DNA from: Paraphaeosphaeria minitans
Lineage: Eukaryota; Ascomycota; Dothideomycetes; Pleosporales; Didymosphaeriaceae
Length of the DNA stretch: 64,000 nucleotides
Reading direction: 5' to 3'
Assembly: GCA_015832175.1 (NCBI GenBank)
Contig: WJXW01000001.1
Span: forward strand, 868,001-932,000
The notes beneath the pieces were generated by a model. That model was not told the DNA's origin. It searched no databases and was given only the letters and a program-made list of their open reading frames with translations. Position numbers and translations under genes: made by a program. Positions 33,851 through 48,400 of this stretch are shown in pieces (positions within the stretch are counted from its first letter, which is position 1; the number at the start of each line of letters is the position of its first letter).

Positions 33851-36800
33851 CACCCCCTAGGTGATTGCTTAAAGCAGATCACCTATCCTAAAAAGTAATC
33901 TGTAATTATCTAAATCCTTCCTAAAGATCTTTAAAAAACCGTCTAAAGGCTGTTTAAAGATTAAAAAACTATTAAGAATTATTCTTCTAAATCTCCTTAT
34001 CTTAAGAACAGCGATTCTATCACCCCCTACTTATTGTAATAGCAAAATAATCACTATTTACCTTTTAAATTACAAATCCTATTATAAATCGTGTCCAGAA
34101 TCTCGTCTTCTAGTAGGTTAGGAGCTTATAAGCGTGGCATAAAGGCCTAGAGCGTAAACGCTTTTATTCTACTACTCTTTTCGCTTACTTCCTATTAACT
34201 ATAAGGTAATTTCCCCGCTCTTACTAGCCAGCAAGTATAATAGGCAGGCGCGTTTTAATTAGGAAGGAGTAGTAGTAAGAGAAATAAGTAGTAAGAAAAG
34301 AGCGTATTTAGCGCTTAATAATTAAATAGGCAGTAGAGTATATAAGCCCTTTACTAGCGCTTAATCTTCTCTCTTTAATCTTTTACTTTTAACGCTTTAA
34401 CCTCTTATCTAATTCAAGCCTACCAGTTTAAGCTTTTAAATCCTACTACCTTATAGTAGGTTGTCTTCTTCTAATTATTACCTTACGCTCTTTCTATTAT
34501 TTAGAGCTTTACTAACTCTTTTAAATATCTAATAATCTAGCTAAAGCACGCGTAGTAAAGACTGCAAAAGCTACTAAATAAAGCTCTTAATCCTCCTACT
34601 AAGATCTTTCTACTCTACTAGCTCTTCCTACCCTAGCTCTAGGCCCTTAGTAATTACTTAGTGCTCTTAGATAAGTAAGCTACTTAGGCTGCTTAAAGGG
34701 AGCTCTAGCAAAAAAAAGTAATAAACACTGCTATAATAATGCTTTAAGCTTAAGTAGGCGCTACTATGCCTACTTTACCTACTCTTACACTACTATATAT
34801 AGGGTTATCTTATTACTTTAGCTAATTTTGCTAATTATTTCTGTAGTTAGCTGTATATTTAGACTCTAGCTATAGATTTTATCTACTATTAACTATTAGA
34901 GGGTGCTAATATAGGCTTTTATTCTAAAATTTATTCTAGGTTTAGCTAATACTTTTTATAGGAGAGGCTAATTACTAAGCTGCGTAAGAGGGTTAAGATA
35001 GCTTTATAAACTCTTCTTCCTACTAGCAGTTAGGAGGAGTAAGCTTAGTATATAGCTACTGTTCTACTCCCTTCCTCCTAGCTAATCCTTAGTAGAGGAT
35101 AGGGTAATTGCCCTCCTACCCTACTTATTAAGGAGCAGCGCGGTTACAGCTAATACCCTAATTAAAATAGCTAGATAAGTAGCCTATTAGCTCTAAAGTA
35201 AGGTAGAGGCTAGGTAAGTGCTTCTCTTCTTACTAATTAAAGGAGGGGAGGCTAGGGTAAGCTATTACCTGCTACTAATTAAAGGAGAGGTGGAGGAGGT
35301 AGATAGGGTAAGAAATTACCTGCTATAGAGAGGAGGAGAGGAGGAGGATAGGGAGAATCTCCTACTACTAATTATAGGGGAGATTCTCGCACCCCTATAA
35401 TTAAGCAGAGGAGGAAGAGGGTCTATATGCTTATAGATAAGCTCTTTAATCTCCTTTTCCTCTAATTCCTATTCTCCTTCTAATCTTTTCTTTTTTTTCT
35501 TTTTCTTTTCTTGTTTCCTAGCTCTAAATTAATAATTCTAGGTAGTTAATAGATTAATTCTTTGCTTACCTACTCTTATTCTATAATTATTGTGCTTATA
35601 TCTTACAGATTTAATAGCTTTTTAAATCTATTAAACTGCTAATAAGTAAGAGCCTTTATTAGGCTATCTGCTAGCATTTTACTAGTTAGAAAATATTCTA
35701 CTTAAAACGATCCTTTTGTATACTCTTACTATAACTATATATTCTAAATATCTACATGGCGTAGTTAAGTAGTGATTCTTTTGTTCTTTCTAATTACTAA
35801 ATAAATAGTTTAAAGATTATCGCAATAGACCTTCTATAAAGGTCCTAGATCTAGAGTAAGCTTAGTAAAGAATCTCTTAATTGCTATAGCTTTTTTGCTT
35901 ATATATTTAAGCGCTAGAAGCTCTACTTCTATAGTTAAAGTAGTAATTGTGTTCTATTAAGCTACTTTCTATAGGATAGCTCCTCTAAACAATAGGATAA
36001 TATATCTATAGGAAGATCGCTATAATATTAGATTATTAGCAAAAGAGGCATCTCTATATATTAGTAGATTAGGTCTATTATAGCCTCTAAAGACTATAGC
36101 CTGCTATCTAGTTTAATAGAGGTAAAGGATTACACAATTAATAGCAGTAAAGTGTTCTTTGCTTAGATTTATTAGAAAGTGTGATAGCTTTAACACTGCA
36201 AAGGCTATATCTAGGCGTAGTATAATTGCTGTGTAGAGAGCTAATCCTACCTCTTCTTAAAAGAGCTTTATTTGTTAAGGAGTAGCTTCTCCTATGCTTA
36301 GAACAAGATTTTCTACTAATAGAGGTGTAGGAGGGAAGCTCCTAGAGTTTAAAAGGTTGAACTTTTTCGTAATCTTATTAATATAGGTATTATAGACTAG
36401 AGAAATTAATCTTGCTTTTCTGTCCCTAATTACTCAAACACCTAAGAACTACTCTACTAGTCCTTTTAATTTAATCTCGTATTTGTTCGCGATCTTTTTC
36501 TAAAAATCTAGGGCTTCTTTCTCTTTACTCTTATAATAGAGAAGAAGAATATTGTTAATATAAAATAGAATAATAATACTTTAATCACTATTAAAGAAAA
36601 GGTATAGCTCTTCTAGCAAAGCTAAGAGTCTATAAGATTAAAGTAATCTCGCAAATTCCTTATACTAAAGAAGTAGTAAATCTCTTAAGCTATATAAAGC
36701 TTAATTTAATCTTACACACTTTCCTAGCTTTTTAAAACTATTAGGTAATTTATAAGTTACTAGATTAGCGGCTGTAATAAGAGTATTTAGAAACGCTCCT

Positions 36801-39800
36801 ACTATATTAAATTATAAGATTTCTAGATTAAATTCTACTGCTAGAGCTACAGCTAATTAAAAAGATCTTACTGCTAGGGTAGTAGTATAGGTAGAGTAGA
36901 GAGTATTCTTTTTCTAAAAATCTCCTCTTATAATAATTCGAGCTTTGCACTTTTTAAAGTATCTGTTTTAATTAAACTTATAGGTAAAGACCCACTTTAA
37001 AGGGAGCGGTCGCTCTAACACCTCTAATTATTTAATCTCTGTCTAGGTACCTTTATCTTACAAAGTTAAGATCTCCTTGCGAGCGGTAAGGAGGAATAGC
37101 TTCCTATATAGATAATTATAAAGGTGTTTCTATAGGATTGGCTCTGGTGTAAGCTTATCTCTGTGAGTCTAAGCTATATAAGACGCTCTAGGCGCCTTTC
37201 TAAGCATAGAAGCAAATACTATTATATTTAGTATAATATATTCTTCTTGCTTAGACTAGGCCTCTACTGCTTCTAGTATAAATGTGTACTCTAATATTAT
37301 ATTAAGATTACTTTAAAGATAATTAGTAATTAGTGCATAAGTACCTAGCTTCTACCTACCCCCTAGCTAATTGTCCTAATTATTTTGCTTTCTTAATCTT
37401 TGTAATAGTAGATAGTAATTTATTAGTTAGTTAATTTCTAGTGCTTTACCACAATTTTGCCTGCTTATTCTACTTGCCTCTAGATAGATCTGCCTTCGCC
37501 TTTAGCGCGCTAGTAGGTTATCTGCTTTGTCTAGCGTAATTAAGTTATCTGCGCTAGGTTAATTAGCAACCTAATTAGTTTCTACTAATAAATAGGGTAT
37601 TAAATCCCTAGATTCTAGTAGGCTAGCTCTCCTAGTAGTGTTCTAGTGGCTGCTAGATATCTCTTAATCGCTTAATAGATTACCCCTAAGATTACCTAGC
37701 TCTAGTGTCTAATTAGGGGTTATAAGTCCTATACTTTCTTTTCTACTTAAGTAAATTCTTAGCTACTAGCTAGCTAAGCCTATAGCTCGCTTAGTAGTAG
37801 GTACTTTAGGTTCCTAATTACTTAGCTAGCCTGCTTCGCTTTTAATTACCTAAGGGTTACTTATAGGTCTAGTAGCAGTTCTTATATACTTATTTGTTTT
37901 AGGAAGAATATTAAGCGTGTTTTTATACGCTTCTCCTAGATTGTTTAGCTCTCTTTCTTAGAGGCTTTCTACTATTTTTAACGCTTCTATCTTTAGAATA
38001 GATTATTCCTCTAATTTTTTATAGAATAAGAACTTATTAAACTTTACGTTTCGTGTAGTAATTACCTAATTAAGCTAGAGAATCTATATTTAGTAGATAT
38101 TAGAAGCTTTGTAGCCTACTAGGTATCTAATATAGCCCTTAGGATTCACTTTAAATCCTCTTCTGTCTTACCTAGCTATACGCTCCTAATCTAAAGGGTA
38201 AGCTTAGTAGCTATAGGCGTAGACAGCACTCTAGTTTAGACAAAAATTGGCTGTCCTATGTTATGTTTTTACTAGTTTAAAATAACAAAAATATTGTCTA
38301 AACTAAGTATCTAACGTTTTATTAGGTGATTAATAGCCTAATACTATCCTAGGAATTATTCCTTAGAGCCAGCATGCCGCTTATATAATCTTAGGCTAGA
38401 GATTTAATAGTAGATTTGCGCTTATTTACATTTTAATTACTTTTGTTATAAGCTCCTAGCCTACTCTTTCTGCAGCGCCATTAGGCTTATGCGTATAGGG
38501 CGGTGGTCTACTAATTATTATCTCTTTCTAATTAGCCTAAAATTTATACTAGGATTTCCCTCTCTATAGAAGTGTTGCTGTATTATTGTCCTAGTAGATT
38601 TTTATAATTTAAAGCTCGTATTTTGTATTAATAAGAGCTAAGAAATCCTGCCACACTCTTATTATTTTAGAAAGCGTCTTTGTTCTAAGATTAAAAATAT
38701 AAGGTTTCTTGCTAAAATCTTCTTTAATTAGCAAAACCTAGTTTTTTCTATTTTAAGTAGTAGGCATATTAAATAGATTCTAGGATAATAAGTAAAATGG
38801 CCTAAGTAATTGTTCTCTAGGTCTCCTAGAGATTACCTAGGTTACGTGTGTAGTAGTATAGTGCTTACAATCCTTTTTTAACATTCTAGTAATCTTTACA
38901 CCTTAGGCTGCAGTTACTAGAGCTTATAGGGCTCTACTTCTTATATGCCCTACTTAAAGGTGCTAGAGGTTCTTAGAATCTAATCTCTTAATATTAACCT
39001 AGGATAATCCTTTAGTGGTCACACTTATAATAGTTAGACAAGAGCGGATTAGCTTATATTATAAGAAAGTAAGGTTATGCTCGCATCTTAGGTCTACTAA
39101 GACAACGCTTTATTCTAGGCTTCTAATCCTAAGAGTGTAATCTAAACTAAGGTACTAAATCTTTGCTTTCTTTAAAAGAGCTTCTAATATAATATTTACA
39201 TAAAAGCCTTCTACTACTCTTACTTCTTAGAGTAGTAGATCTTTTGTAAATCTCTTATTTTTCTTATGCAAAGCGTTCTTAATTAGTCTATTACTAATTT
39301 CTAAGATTAGGAGGCTTTGTGTACCTGCCTCTATACTCTTGTTTAATAATTAAAACGTCCTAGGAATAAGTCTTTTATAATTATTAACTAGGTGAACTAC
39401 TGTAGTACTGTCTAGTATTGTACATTCTAATAGAGGATAAGCGTTAGAATATAGAGTAGAGTAGACACCTAATGCTCTATTATCTGTAGGCAGATTAAAT
39501 AGGTTTAGTAGAGTAGTAGTAATACTACTAGGATACTTAATAGTTTTAGTAGAGGATTGTTTCTTATTCTATCCTGCCTTTATAATCGTATTATAAAGGT
39601 TTAACTACTTAGGCTACTTAAGTTAATTAAGAATCTCTAATTTTTCTTTATTAGTGAGATTAAATAACAATGTTCTATCCTAGGGTAATTTAGCTATTGC
39701 GGTTTAAAGTCTTTGGCACTCTATTAGTTTCTACCTATAAGTATAGGGCTTATAGGAACAGTTTAGTTGTTTCTTTGTCTAATTAGATAAACTAGAACTA

Positions 39801-40760
39801 TTAGAGTTAGTAGATTGTTTTAATAATCTATTAAAAGTGGCGAATACCCTACTTATTTTATTAGAACTGGATTAGATTGAATGCTCCTAGACAAGCGCTA
39901 AAAATACCTTCCCTAGATTATCTAGTGTGATCTAATTCTGTCCTAGCGTCTTATCCTAGATTAGCTGTTAGTTTATTAATTAGGCCTAATCTAGTGCTAT
40001 ACGCGCGGCGATTATATCTAGGAAATCTTAGGTAGTAAGTGGTCCGCTGATTTCGCTAATTAAGTAGGTCTTTGCTTTTTAATAGAAGAGCTGCTATTCT
40101 TTAAACTAGGTCTTAGGACTTTGTCTTACCTACTTAGCCTTCTTAAGATAAGCGTAGTATAAAGCTTAAATATTGTTCTATATAGCTCCTTTATTTAGTG
40201 CGAGATCTTCCTTTAAGAGTTAAATTAGAGACTAAAGCGTAGTTTAGCGTATATTAACTAGAGTGATTATGGCAGGAGTAAGCAGATTAGGCAATACTAT
40301 AGCATTTACCTAAGTCTAGAAATTTTGTATCTTAGTATAGTCTGCTTACTAGTCTAAAACTACTACTCTGTATTCTGCTATCTATAAAGGAAAGCTCTCC
40401 TTATTTATTTTATACTTAGTAAGCTCTGCTTTATATAATTAAATATTTGCTATAGAGGCTGTATCTGCAATTAGTAATAGTTTCTGTAAGAGCGGAGGTC
40501 GTTCTAGCTTTGCGTAATTAATTACTAGAGCGTTAATTGCCTCTAGGTTAATTTAGTTCTAGATTCCTTTTGAGTTTGCTTAGAATTAAAGCTGGACAAA
40601 CTAGTAGGGCTAACTAGCGCGATTAACGAGCTGTACTTCTGCTATTTTAATAATTTTCGTGATTAGAAATAGGGGGTTGTATTATAGAGAGGTTCTAAAT
40701 AGAGTGTTGTATAATAATTTAAGCGTTGCTAAGTAGGTAGGGAGAATTATCCTACGTTCT

Positions 40761-40778
40761 AAGCGCTGGGCTTATAAC
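40761..40778 (-). other. Copia A primer-binding site, half-tRNA iMet type
   Basis: Plus-strand AAGCGCTGGGCTTATAAC directly abuts the LTR. Apart from one T (CTCATAAC in copy B) it reads as the anticodon arm of eukaryotic initiator tRNA-Met, so the minus-strand PBS would pair with an internal tRNA segment rather than the 3' end. Confidence 0.8.
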
Positions 40779-40973
40779 TGTTATGGTAAAAAGGGCTTAA
40801 ACTATTACAGGATATTTAGGAGCAGAGTTGTAAAGAATACAAAGAGCTAATTGTAGGAAAGAATACTAAAAGGGCAGACTATATACAAAAGAAACGAGCC
40901 TCTTGGCAAGAATCCCGTGATCTAAATTAGTGGATCCAGAAAGAATCACGGAAGTGAGTGTTTTACTTTAACA
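40779..40973 (-). repeat. Copia A LTR (5' LTR of the element)
   Basis: 195 bp; differs from its partner only by transitions over the first 50 bp that I compared base by base. Confidence 0.92.
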
Positions 40974-40978
40974 AAGTG

Positions 40979-43130
40979 ACATTATGCGGCCCTTAGATTA
41001 GCGCATTCTGGCGCAACTTAGCACTAACTATACTAAAGAGTCGCACGTTATACCTTTTTAGTATACATTTAACACTTTTCGTACATCTTTAACAATAATT
41101 AACACTAATTAGCACTAACAGGTAGTAATTAGCATTAGTTAGCACTAATTATCACAAATTAGTACTAATTGTTGTAAATTATAATAGCTCTACTTAAGAA
41201 GCGCTCTCTTTGCGACTATTATATTCATGTAATTAAGACTAATAGACTTTATACTAAAATACTATATATTAGATATATTAGAATTATAGCAGAGCGTAGT
41301 GTTCTAGAATTAGACACTACATACGTAATAAACCTAAATAATAATAAATAAAAATTATTACAATTTAAAGGTTACCACTATAAGAAGTATAGTAATAATT
41401 TAAATAAGGGCACCTTATACTTTGTAGTAAGTTACTTTCTAGCGTTATTTAGTGCTATTTAGCACTATTAGGTACTAATAGGTGTATATAGCCCCTATTT
41501 AAGGTACTTAGGCTCCTTAAGACCCTTAAAGTCTGTTTTAGGTCTATCCTAGGAATAGACGTCTAAGCCTTAGTCGCGGCGTCTAAGAAAGCTAATACTA
41601 TAGCCTAAGTGTCTTATAAAGCTACTAAAAAGGAATATAAGGTCTAGTGTAAGGACCTAAAGTATATTATAGCTCTAGCTAATCTTACTAAAGGCTAATT
41701 ATAACTTATAGCTAAACCTATTACTTCTTTATTATAGAATAAGGAGAACGCGCTCCTTAAGGTGTAGAAGCTAAGGATAAAGGCTAATAAGAGAGTAATA
41801 GCTATAACTATACGTATTATAGTAGAGCTAAATAAGTATAGGTACTATTTAGTGTAATTTAGTATAAATTAGCGCTAATTAGTATATAGGGACTTACGTA
41901 GGTACACTAAGAAGTTCTAGGCCTATAATAGGGCCTTTATACTTAAAGATAAGTGCGCTAACTCTAGTATACTCCTATATAGTTGTTCTCACTTTAAAAA
42001 GGCGCTTAAGGCTAAGGCTTATCGCATTAAGCGTAAAATAGAGTTAAAAGATAAGGCAATCTTCTTATATAAGGCTAAAGCTTTACTATAAATACACTAT
42101 AGTACTATTTAGAGTAAGTTAGCACTAACTAGCGTAATAAGTCCCTAGCTATCTCTATATAACTGTCCTAACTAGCTTTAACATCTCTTTAGCAGAAACT
42201 ACTATAGCTAATACTAAAGCCTAACTAGAAGCTACTTATAGGGACGCTAAAGTTATATTTATACTAGCTACTTCTACTTTAGCGCGTTATAGCGTAAGAA
42301 GGCGTAATCTAGACTTATCTACTATTTTTAAGCCCCTAGTAGACTTCCTACCTATTAATAGTACTAATACAGAGAAGTTGGCGTACTTTAATTACTATTT
42401 TATAACTTTTTTCTGTACTAAGGGCCTAGCGACTTAAAGCAGCTCTAATAAGAGTTATTAGAATTAATTATTTAAATAAGGACGTAATACAGCACCACAC
42501 GGCCTAAATAGGCATAATATAGTATAGTATAGTATAAATTAGCGTAAATAGGAATATAATAGCAGAATTTAGTAACAATAGTAATAATTTAGCGTTAGTT
42601 AATTTTAAATAGCACATTTGCCTAGCTTTTTAGGCTATTTCCTATAAATAGGTAACATTTTAATATAGGTTTTTATTTTGGTCGGTTATTAACCTTGTTT
42701 TAGGTAATAAGAGGCTTTCTGCCTTATAATAATATAATTTAATCTAGATTATGCTAAATTATACTAATATATACTAGATTGTGCTAGAATTGCAATGTTA
42801 CTAATATTATCTTTATCCTTTACTAATTTTAAAGGGTGTCGTATATACTAATTAGTATTTCTGTACCTATTAAAACACCCTACCTAACTAGCTAACTATC
42901 CACCAAACTCCCTATAGGAGACACGTGGGGTTTTTTCAAAAGGATGAAAGGGTCTATAGTATCTAATTGTGAGTTAATGTTCGCATATTGTACTAAATTA
43001 GGACATTTTGTGCTAGGTAGGTTTAATTTATATAGGTTCTTAGCGTTCGCTGGTTTTCCCCTTTAAGGGAGGTCGCTCACAACCTCTCTTATTCGCCTCT
43101 AGAAGTGTAGTTATTAACCTTTTTAGGGAT
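40979..43130. other. 3' region of the Gypsy element, unclassified
   Basis: Lies between the chromodomain end and Copia A. It contains short GCACTAATTAG-like repeats (41,040-41,180, 41,840-41,880) and, on the plus strand at about 41,570-42,110, a stretch that reads Lys-rich and protein-like if TAG/TAA are taken as former CAG/CAA. It may be an antisense gene of the element or a nested DNA transposon; family not recognised. A short less mutated patch lies at 42,890-42,950. Confidence 0.45.
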
Positions 43131-46100
43131 AGCTTAAGCTTTTTCTAGAACTCTTTAAGCGTATTTCTGCTAATTAATGCAATAGGTTCCTAAGAGTTTT
43201 CTTCTAGATTATATCTACTCTATTTAATAAGGTATTTCTATTATCCTAACTTATTTTATTATCTATTAATAATATAGTCTACTTTATACACATTATCGCT
43301 ATATTAGCGCAATGTGTCTTTAATTAGTAGTTATTAGTAGGGTAGTTTCCTACGCAGTTTGTATAGTTCTAGTAGAAAAGGATAGAATACTAGATATACT
43401 TTACCTAATTTAGGTAGGTTTACTTAGTAGGCTGTAGGTAGAGAGCTAATACACTTATCTACTACTTTAGGGCCTAAGAATTTCTAGTCTATCTTCTTGT
43501 TTAGTTGTGCAGACTTTAGATTATTACTTAGAACCTATATCTTATCACCTTTATTAAGTTGTAAAGGGGTTCTCTTCTTATTAAAAATAGATTTTTAGTA
43601 CTTCTATACTACCTACAGCTTCTTTCTTATATTTACGTGTATTTCTATTAATCTTAACGCTATTTAGTAGCCCCTTAGGCTTTCCCCGCCACTTAGCAGT
43701 ATATTAGGCTAGGTTAGGTTAGAGGGATTATATCTAAAGCACACTTAGTATAGTGTGTACCCTATTACTAAATGTTTACTGTTATTATACACATATTCTA
43801 CTAAGGAGATCTATATTGCCTAATTATCTTGCTCTAGAGAGTAGAAGATTTATAAGTATTATTCTAGTGTTTAGTTCTAGTGTTTTGTTTACCTATTAGT
43901 CTAAGGGTAAAAAGCTAAAGTTAAAACCCTCTTTAAGTTTAGGTAATAATAAAAAGTATTCTAGTGTTTCGCTTTTATTACTAGTCCTTTATCTAAGAGA
44001 ATACTCTTTAGATTACTATAAAGTCTAATAACCTTACAAATCTAAGCCTAAGCTAAGTTAGTGCTATCCTAATCTATTTAGGCTAGTACATAATAAGTTA
44101 TCTTAAAAAATTAATTAATAATTACTAAGATAGCGTTATATATTAGTCCTAAGAAGCGACTTAGGGGTAGATTAGTAATAAAGTCTATTATTACGTACTA
44201 CTATAGATAATTTAGGATAGGAAGCTACTATAAAAGACTATAAAGCTTATATCTTTTATAGGTTACCTATTGGCACCGCTTATAGTTATAAACATAGTTA
44301 GTAACCTCTTTATTTATACTAGTCTAGCGAAACTTCAATTAAACGCGCTTAAGCGTCTAAGTTGCACTAAAATGTCCTAAGAGAGGGCTATTATAGTAGC
44401 TCTTAATAGCTTTTGTGCGCTTTAAGGGAGACTTAAGCTATACTAGGCTAGTTAGTCCTAAGCTGCAGCTACTTAGACTAGATTATACTAACTTGTTAAC
44501 CTTATTATCTAATAAGTTTAAATTTTTAGATTTAATAGCCTTTTAGTTCTCTAGAGAAAGGTAGTTACTAAAACTGCCCTTATTTAACCTCTTAAAGTAA
44601 TAGGTATCTCTATAGAGCCTATTGCCCTATCTTATCTAACTTCTAGAGGGGTTGGTCTCTTAATAGGGCTTATTGCCCTGTCCTATCTAGTTTCTAGAAT
44701 AGGTAGAGATAGTAGAGACTAGAGCGTATCTACTTTGCTTTTTTAATAATAGATTAGCTAAAGGCTTAACAAAGGCTTTATTATTCTTCTGTTTAGTATC
44801 CTAGGTGCTAAGTATATAGTTTAGGCGCCTTAATAGGCTGTCTACTAGATTTGTTAATCCTACCTTATAAGTTATAACAAAGTTATACTCACTTAGGGTG
44901 AGGTATAACTAGACGTAATATAATATAAGCGTCTTAGTTTCTATAAACTATTAAAGGTTATAATAATCTATTAAGACCTTAAAGTATTGACCTTAAAGGT
45001 ATTAACGCTAGTATTTAACTAACTTAATAATAGCGAGGAGTTCCTTATTATAAGTATTATAGTAGTACTGCGTAGTGCTTAATTTCTTTAAAAAGAAGTT
45101 AATTAGTTACTATAAGCCTAGCTTATCGCCTTTAGGCATAAGTTGGCTATAAATAGTACTAATTACTCTACTTAAGGCGTTAGTCTTAAGACGTATCTAT
45201 TATCTATGCTTAAAGTGCACTAGTATAGGCACTTTAAGAAATACGTTTTTTAGCGTCTAGAAAGCTTTAGTGCCTTCTAGCCTAATATCTAGGGCTATGC
45301 TCTCCTCTTTTTACATCGCTAGCCTTTGCCTAGCGCTATCTGGCGCTTTCTTAGTTAAACTAGTAAGAGGTAGCGCTATTTAGGAGAAATTAGTAATAAA
45401 CTGTCTATAATAGTTTATAAAGCTAATAAAGACGCGTATATTACGCATATAGGTTAGTTTTGGCTATAATTGTATTGTATTAACTTAATCTAGGTTAATT
45501 ATAAGCTTTTCTAGAGAAATAACAAACCTAAGGTACTCTATAGTAGTAGTGTGCTATTTACACTTCTTTAGGTTAATAAAAAGCTTTGCTTAGCGCAGCC
45601 TCTCTAGAATCTTTTTTATATAGGCTTTATGTTCCTTTAGTGTATTAGAGAAGATTAATATGTTATCTAGGTATATAATATAGGTGATATTAATTAGGCT
45701 AGTTAGTATCTAGGTAATTAGGCCCTAGAACTAGGCTAGTGCGTTAGTAAGGCTAAAGGGTATTATAGTATACTTAAAATAGCTGTATTTTGTGTAGAAA
45801 GTAGTTTTCTACTTATTTCTTTCTATAATATAAACTTAATAGTACGCTTCTTTTAAGTTAAGTTTTATAAATATCTTAGCTTATTTTAGTTAGTCTAGAG
45901 ATTTAGTAATTAGTAGGAGAGCTTTGCGATTTTTAATTGTAATCTTATTAAGACTTTAATAATCTATATATAGGCGCAAGGTGCTATCTTTCTTCTTTGT
46001 AAAGAGTATAGGGGCACTAGCTAGGGATTTTAAATAGCAAATCTACCCTCTAGCTAAATACTTTTTAACGTACTTCTTTAATGTCTCTAACTTAACCACA

Positions 46101-48181
46101 GAGAAGTTATTTATAGAGTAATATAGAAGTACGCCACCTTCTACTAAATTAATCTATAAATTGTAGTTAGTATAAGTAGTAAGGTCCTTATAGTCCTTAT
46201 TTAAGACTACATTAGTAAGATTAGAGTAACAGGATAGCATCTCTACTATTCTATTCCTATTTACGCTAAATAGTGCTAGTACGTCTATATTAGATACTAT
46301 GCACGTATACACAAAGATATAAGGGTTTTATATAGTATAATTAAACTACTTAGCGTCTTCTACTGTAATTTTTTAGTAGACTAGTACTTTCCTAGTGTCG
46401 CGTCTCTAAAACAGCACACGTTAGGTTGCGATATTTACTTTTAGGTTTACTTAATTAAACTAAGGTAAATCTAGGAGGATATTATAACTTATAAGGTTAG
46501 TAATTATATAGGGTACCTCCTATTGTTACTTTTACCTATATAAGTTTTTAAGTTCTATAGATAGCACTGTTGTGCTATAAATCTTAATATTAGACCTATT
46601 TGCTGCCTAGGCGGGCAACCCTATTAATAGTTTAATATTAACCCCCTACTCTTTTGCCTTTTGTAGTAAAAGGAGGTTTAACGCTAAAGTAGAATCTACT
46701 AAGGCGTTAATAGTATCTTTTTTAACTCTAGCTAGGAGAATAAGCATTCCCCTTAGCTAGGCATAAAGCTAGTTAAAAGGAGATCCTAACTATCTTACCT
46801 TTAGGACTTTATTAAGGTGCCTTATAACTATTAATATATAGATAGTAAGGGTAGCTACTACTCCTTCTATCCCCTACTTTTTCCCGCACCTTATTCCCTA
46901 TTACGTGTAGACTAGGTATCTTAGATTCTAGGTGTAGCTAGCTTATTTAGAGTAGAGTAATTAGGTCTTAAGTAGCCTAGCTTTTTGCAATACTAGTAAA
47001 AAGTGTTAGTTACTAGTAGTCTAGTGCTAGATAGCGCTAACTTAGGACTTTTAGTGCTATTACCCTGCTTTCTTAGTTTTTTAACTACTTTTTAGGGTTT
47101 TTTGTCCCCCCTAGAATCTAGTTACTCTAGGCGTTAATATTCTATACCCTTTAAGTGTAGGTTAGGAGCTAAAAATCCTTAATTTAGCTTATCTATCTAA
47201 TAAATAATTAAAGCTTAAAGTTTAATATCTATAACTATAACTTAGAGCCCTAAGGGGATTACTTATAACTACTATTAAATAGAAAGTAGAAGTAATCCTA
47301 TGTATTCTAGCTTTTATTATTTAAGGTTTATTATTCTTAGCTCCTTCTAGTAACTTCGTAGATAATCTAATAGCTCTAATAGGCTTTAATTTAGTCTCTA
47401 TTAGTATCTCTTAAGCTAATTATACACTAACTAGCGCCTTTCTTTAGAAGATTTTAAAGCTTTTAGCATCTTGTCCCTTAGGTTAGCCTAAGTAGGTAAC
47501 TAGTTAGGGTCTATTAATAACTAGGCTTAAACTTTAGTTCTCTATACTATATAGCAGACATCTAATATATACTAGAGGGCGTAGGTGACTTTAAGGTCTT
47601 TATCTGCGAAGTAGTCCTTTAAGGACTAGAAATAGAGCTTATAGTTATCTCTCTAATAATTAAACTCTTATTAGTCCTTTTAGGTATATTTATGCGGCTG
47701 CTTTTGCAAAGGTTGTAATAAAGATACTTTAGGGGGATTCTATGTTTTAGTAGGATCTCTTATAGGCTTATATAGGGCTTAAGTGTCTCCTGCCTTTTAT
47801 TATTATTTTATCTAGTTAATTCTATTAAGTTTAGCTATATTTCTTTTCTCTTTAAGCTATTATTTAGCTTTCTTAAGCTATTTAAGGATAGTGCTAGAAG
47901 AATTATTTTTAACGTCTAGAAGTGTCCTAACTTAGTCCTCTCTAGCGCGTCTAGGCGTAGACTAACCCTAATATATAGGAAGAGGAGTACGCTAGTCCTC
48001 TAGCTTACTTAGTATAGGAAATAGGCTTAAATATAAAGATTCCTCTCTTATAGGCTCCTAAGCGTCCTAGTATTAGGTATAAGAGCGCGTAGACTACAAA
48101 GTGTCTACTATTATAGTCTAGTTATTATAAGTAGAAGCCTTTTAAAACTAAACTGCTCACATATATAGTAAGCGATTTAAA

Positions 48182-48400
48182 TATTAGGAGTTAGGCACGA
48201 GCAATGTAGCTTTAGCTTTAGATATGAAACAATAGTAGATTGTATAGTAGAATATAGGATAGAGGATAGAGGATAGACAAATTGCTGTTAGATTACTCTG
48301 TTAGCAATAGAACTATATAGCCTTAGATTAGATAATCTCCACCTGCATCTAGCTGGCCCTTACTATCCCAGAGCCCAGCCAGGTACCTAGGGTTCTAACA
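48182..48400 (-). repeat. Gypsy LTR (5' LTR of the element)
   Basis: 219 bp, ends GGTACCTAGGGTTCTAACA on the plus strand; followed by TSD TCTAC. Confidence 0.92.

Larger units (their letters stand above)
33656..40973 (-). mobile_element. Copia LTR retrotransposon, copy A, nested in the Gypsy element
   Basis: LTRs 33656-33850 and 40779-40973 (195 bp each), TSD AAGTG at 33651-33655 and 40974-40978, total 7318 bp. On the minus strand the integrase end (NGAAER, about 38,467-38,492) precedes the reverse transcriptase (YIND for the usual YVDD, about 36,551-36,580; then KSKEKEALDFQKKIANKYEI), the Copia gene order. The primer-binding site at 40761-40778 matches initiator tRNA-Met and a purine tract (AGGGGGTG, minus strand) touches the other LTR. 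All frames are interrupted. Same length as copy B. Confidence 0.93.
32952..48400 (-). mobile_element. Chromodomain Gypsy LTR retrotransposon, RIP-inactivated, interrupted by Copia copy A
   Basis: LTRs 32952-33170 and 48182-48400 are both 219 bp. TCTAC flanks the element at 32947-32951 and 48401-48405. Removing the nested Copia copy with one TSD leaves about 8.1 kb. Read on the minus strand the order is zinc-knuckle gag (about 46,960-47,010), reverse transcriptase with FGLTNALA-like and YLDN motif (about 45,640-45,830), integrase (about 43,780-44,330, containing FYPQTNRQTK) and a chromodomain-like end (about 43,140-43,275), which is the chromovirus order. A polypurine tract (AAAAGGGGAT on the minus strand) abuts the LTR at 33171. 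All frames are broken by TAG/TAA. Confidence 0.9.
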
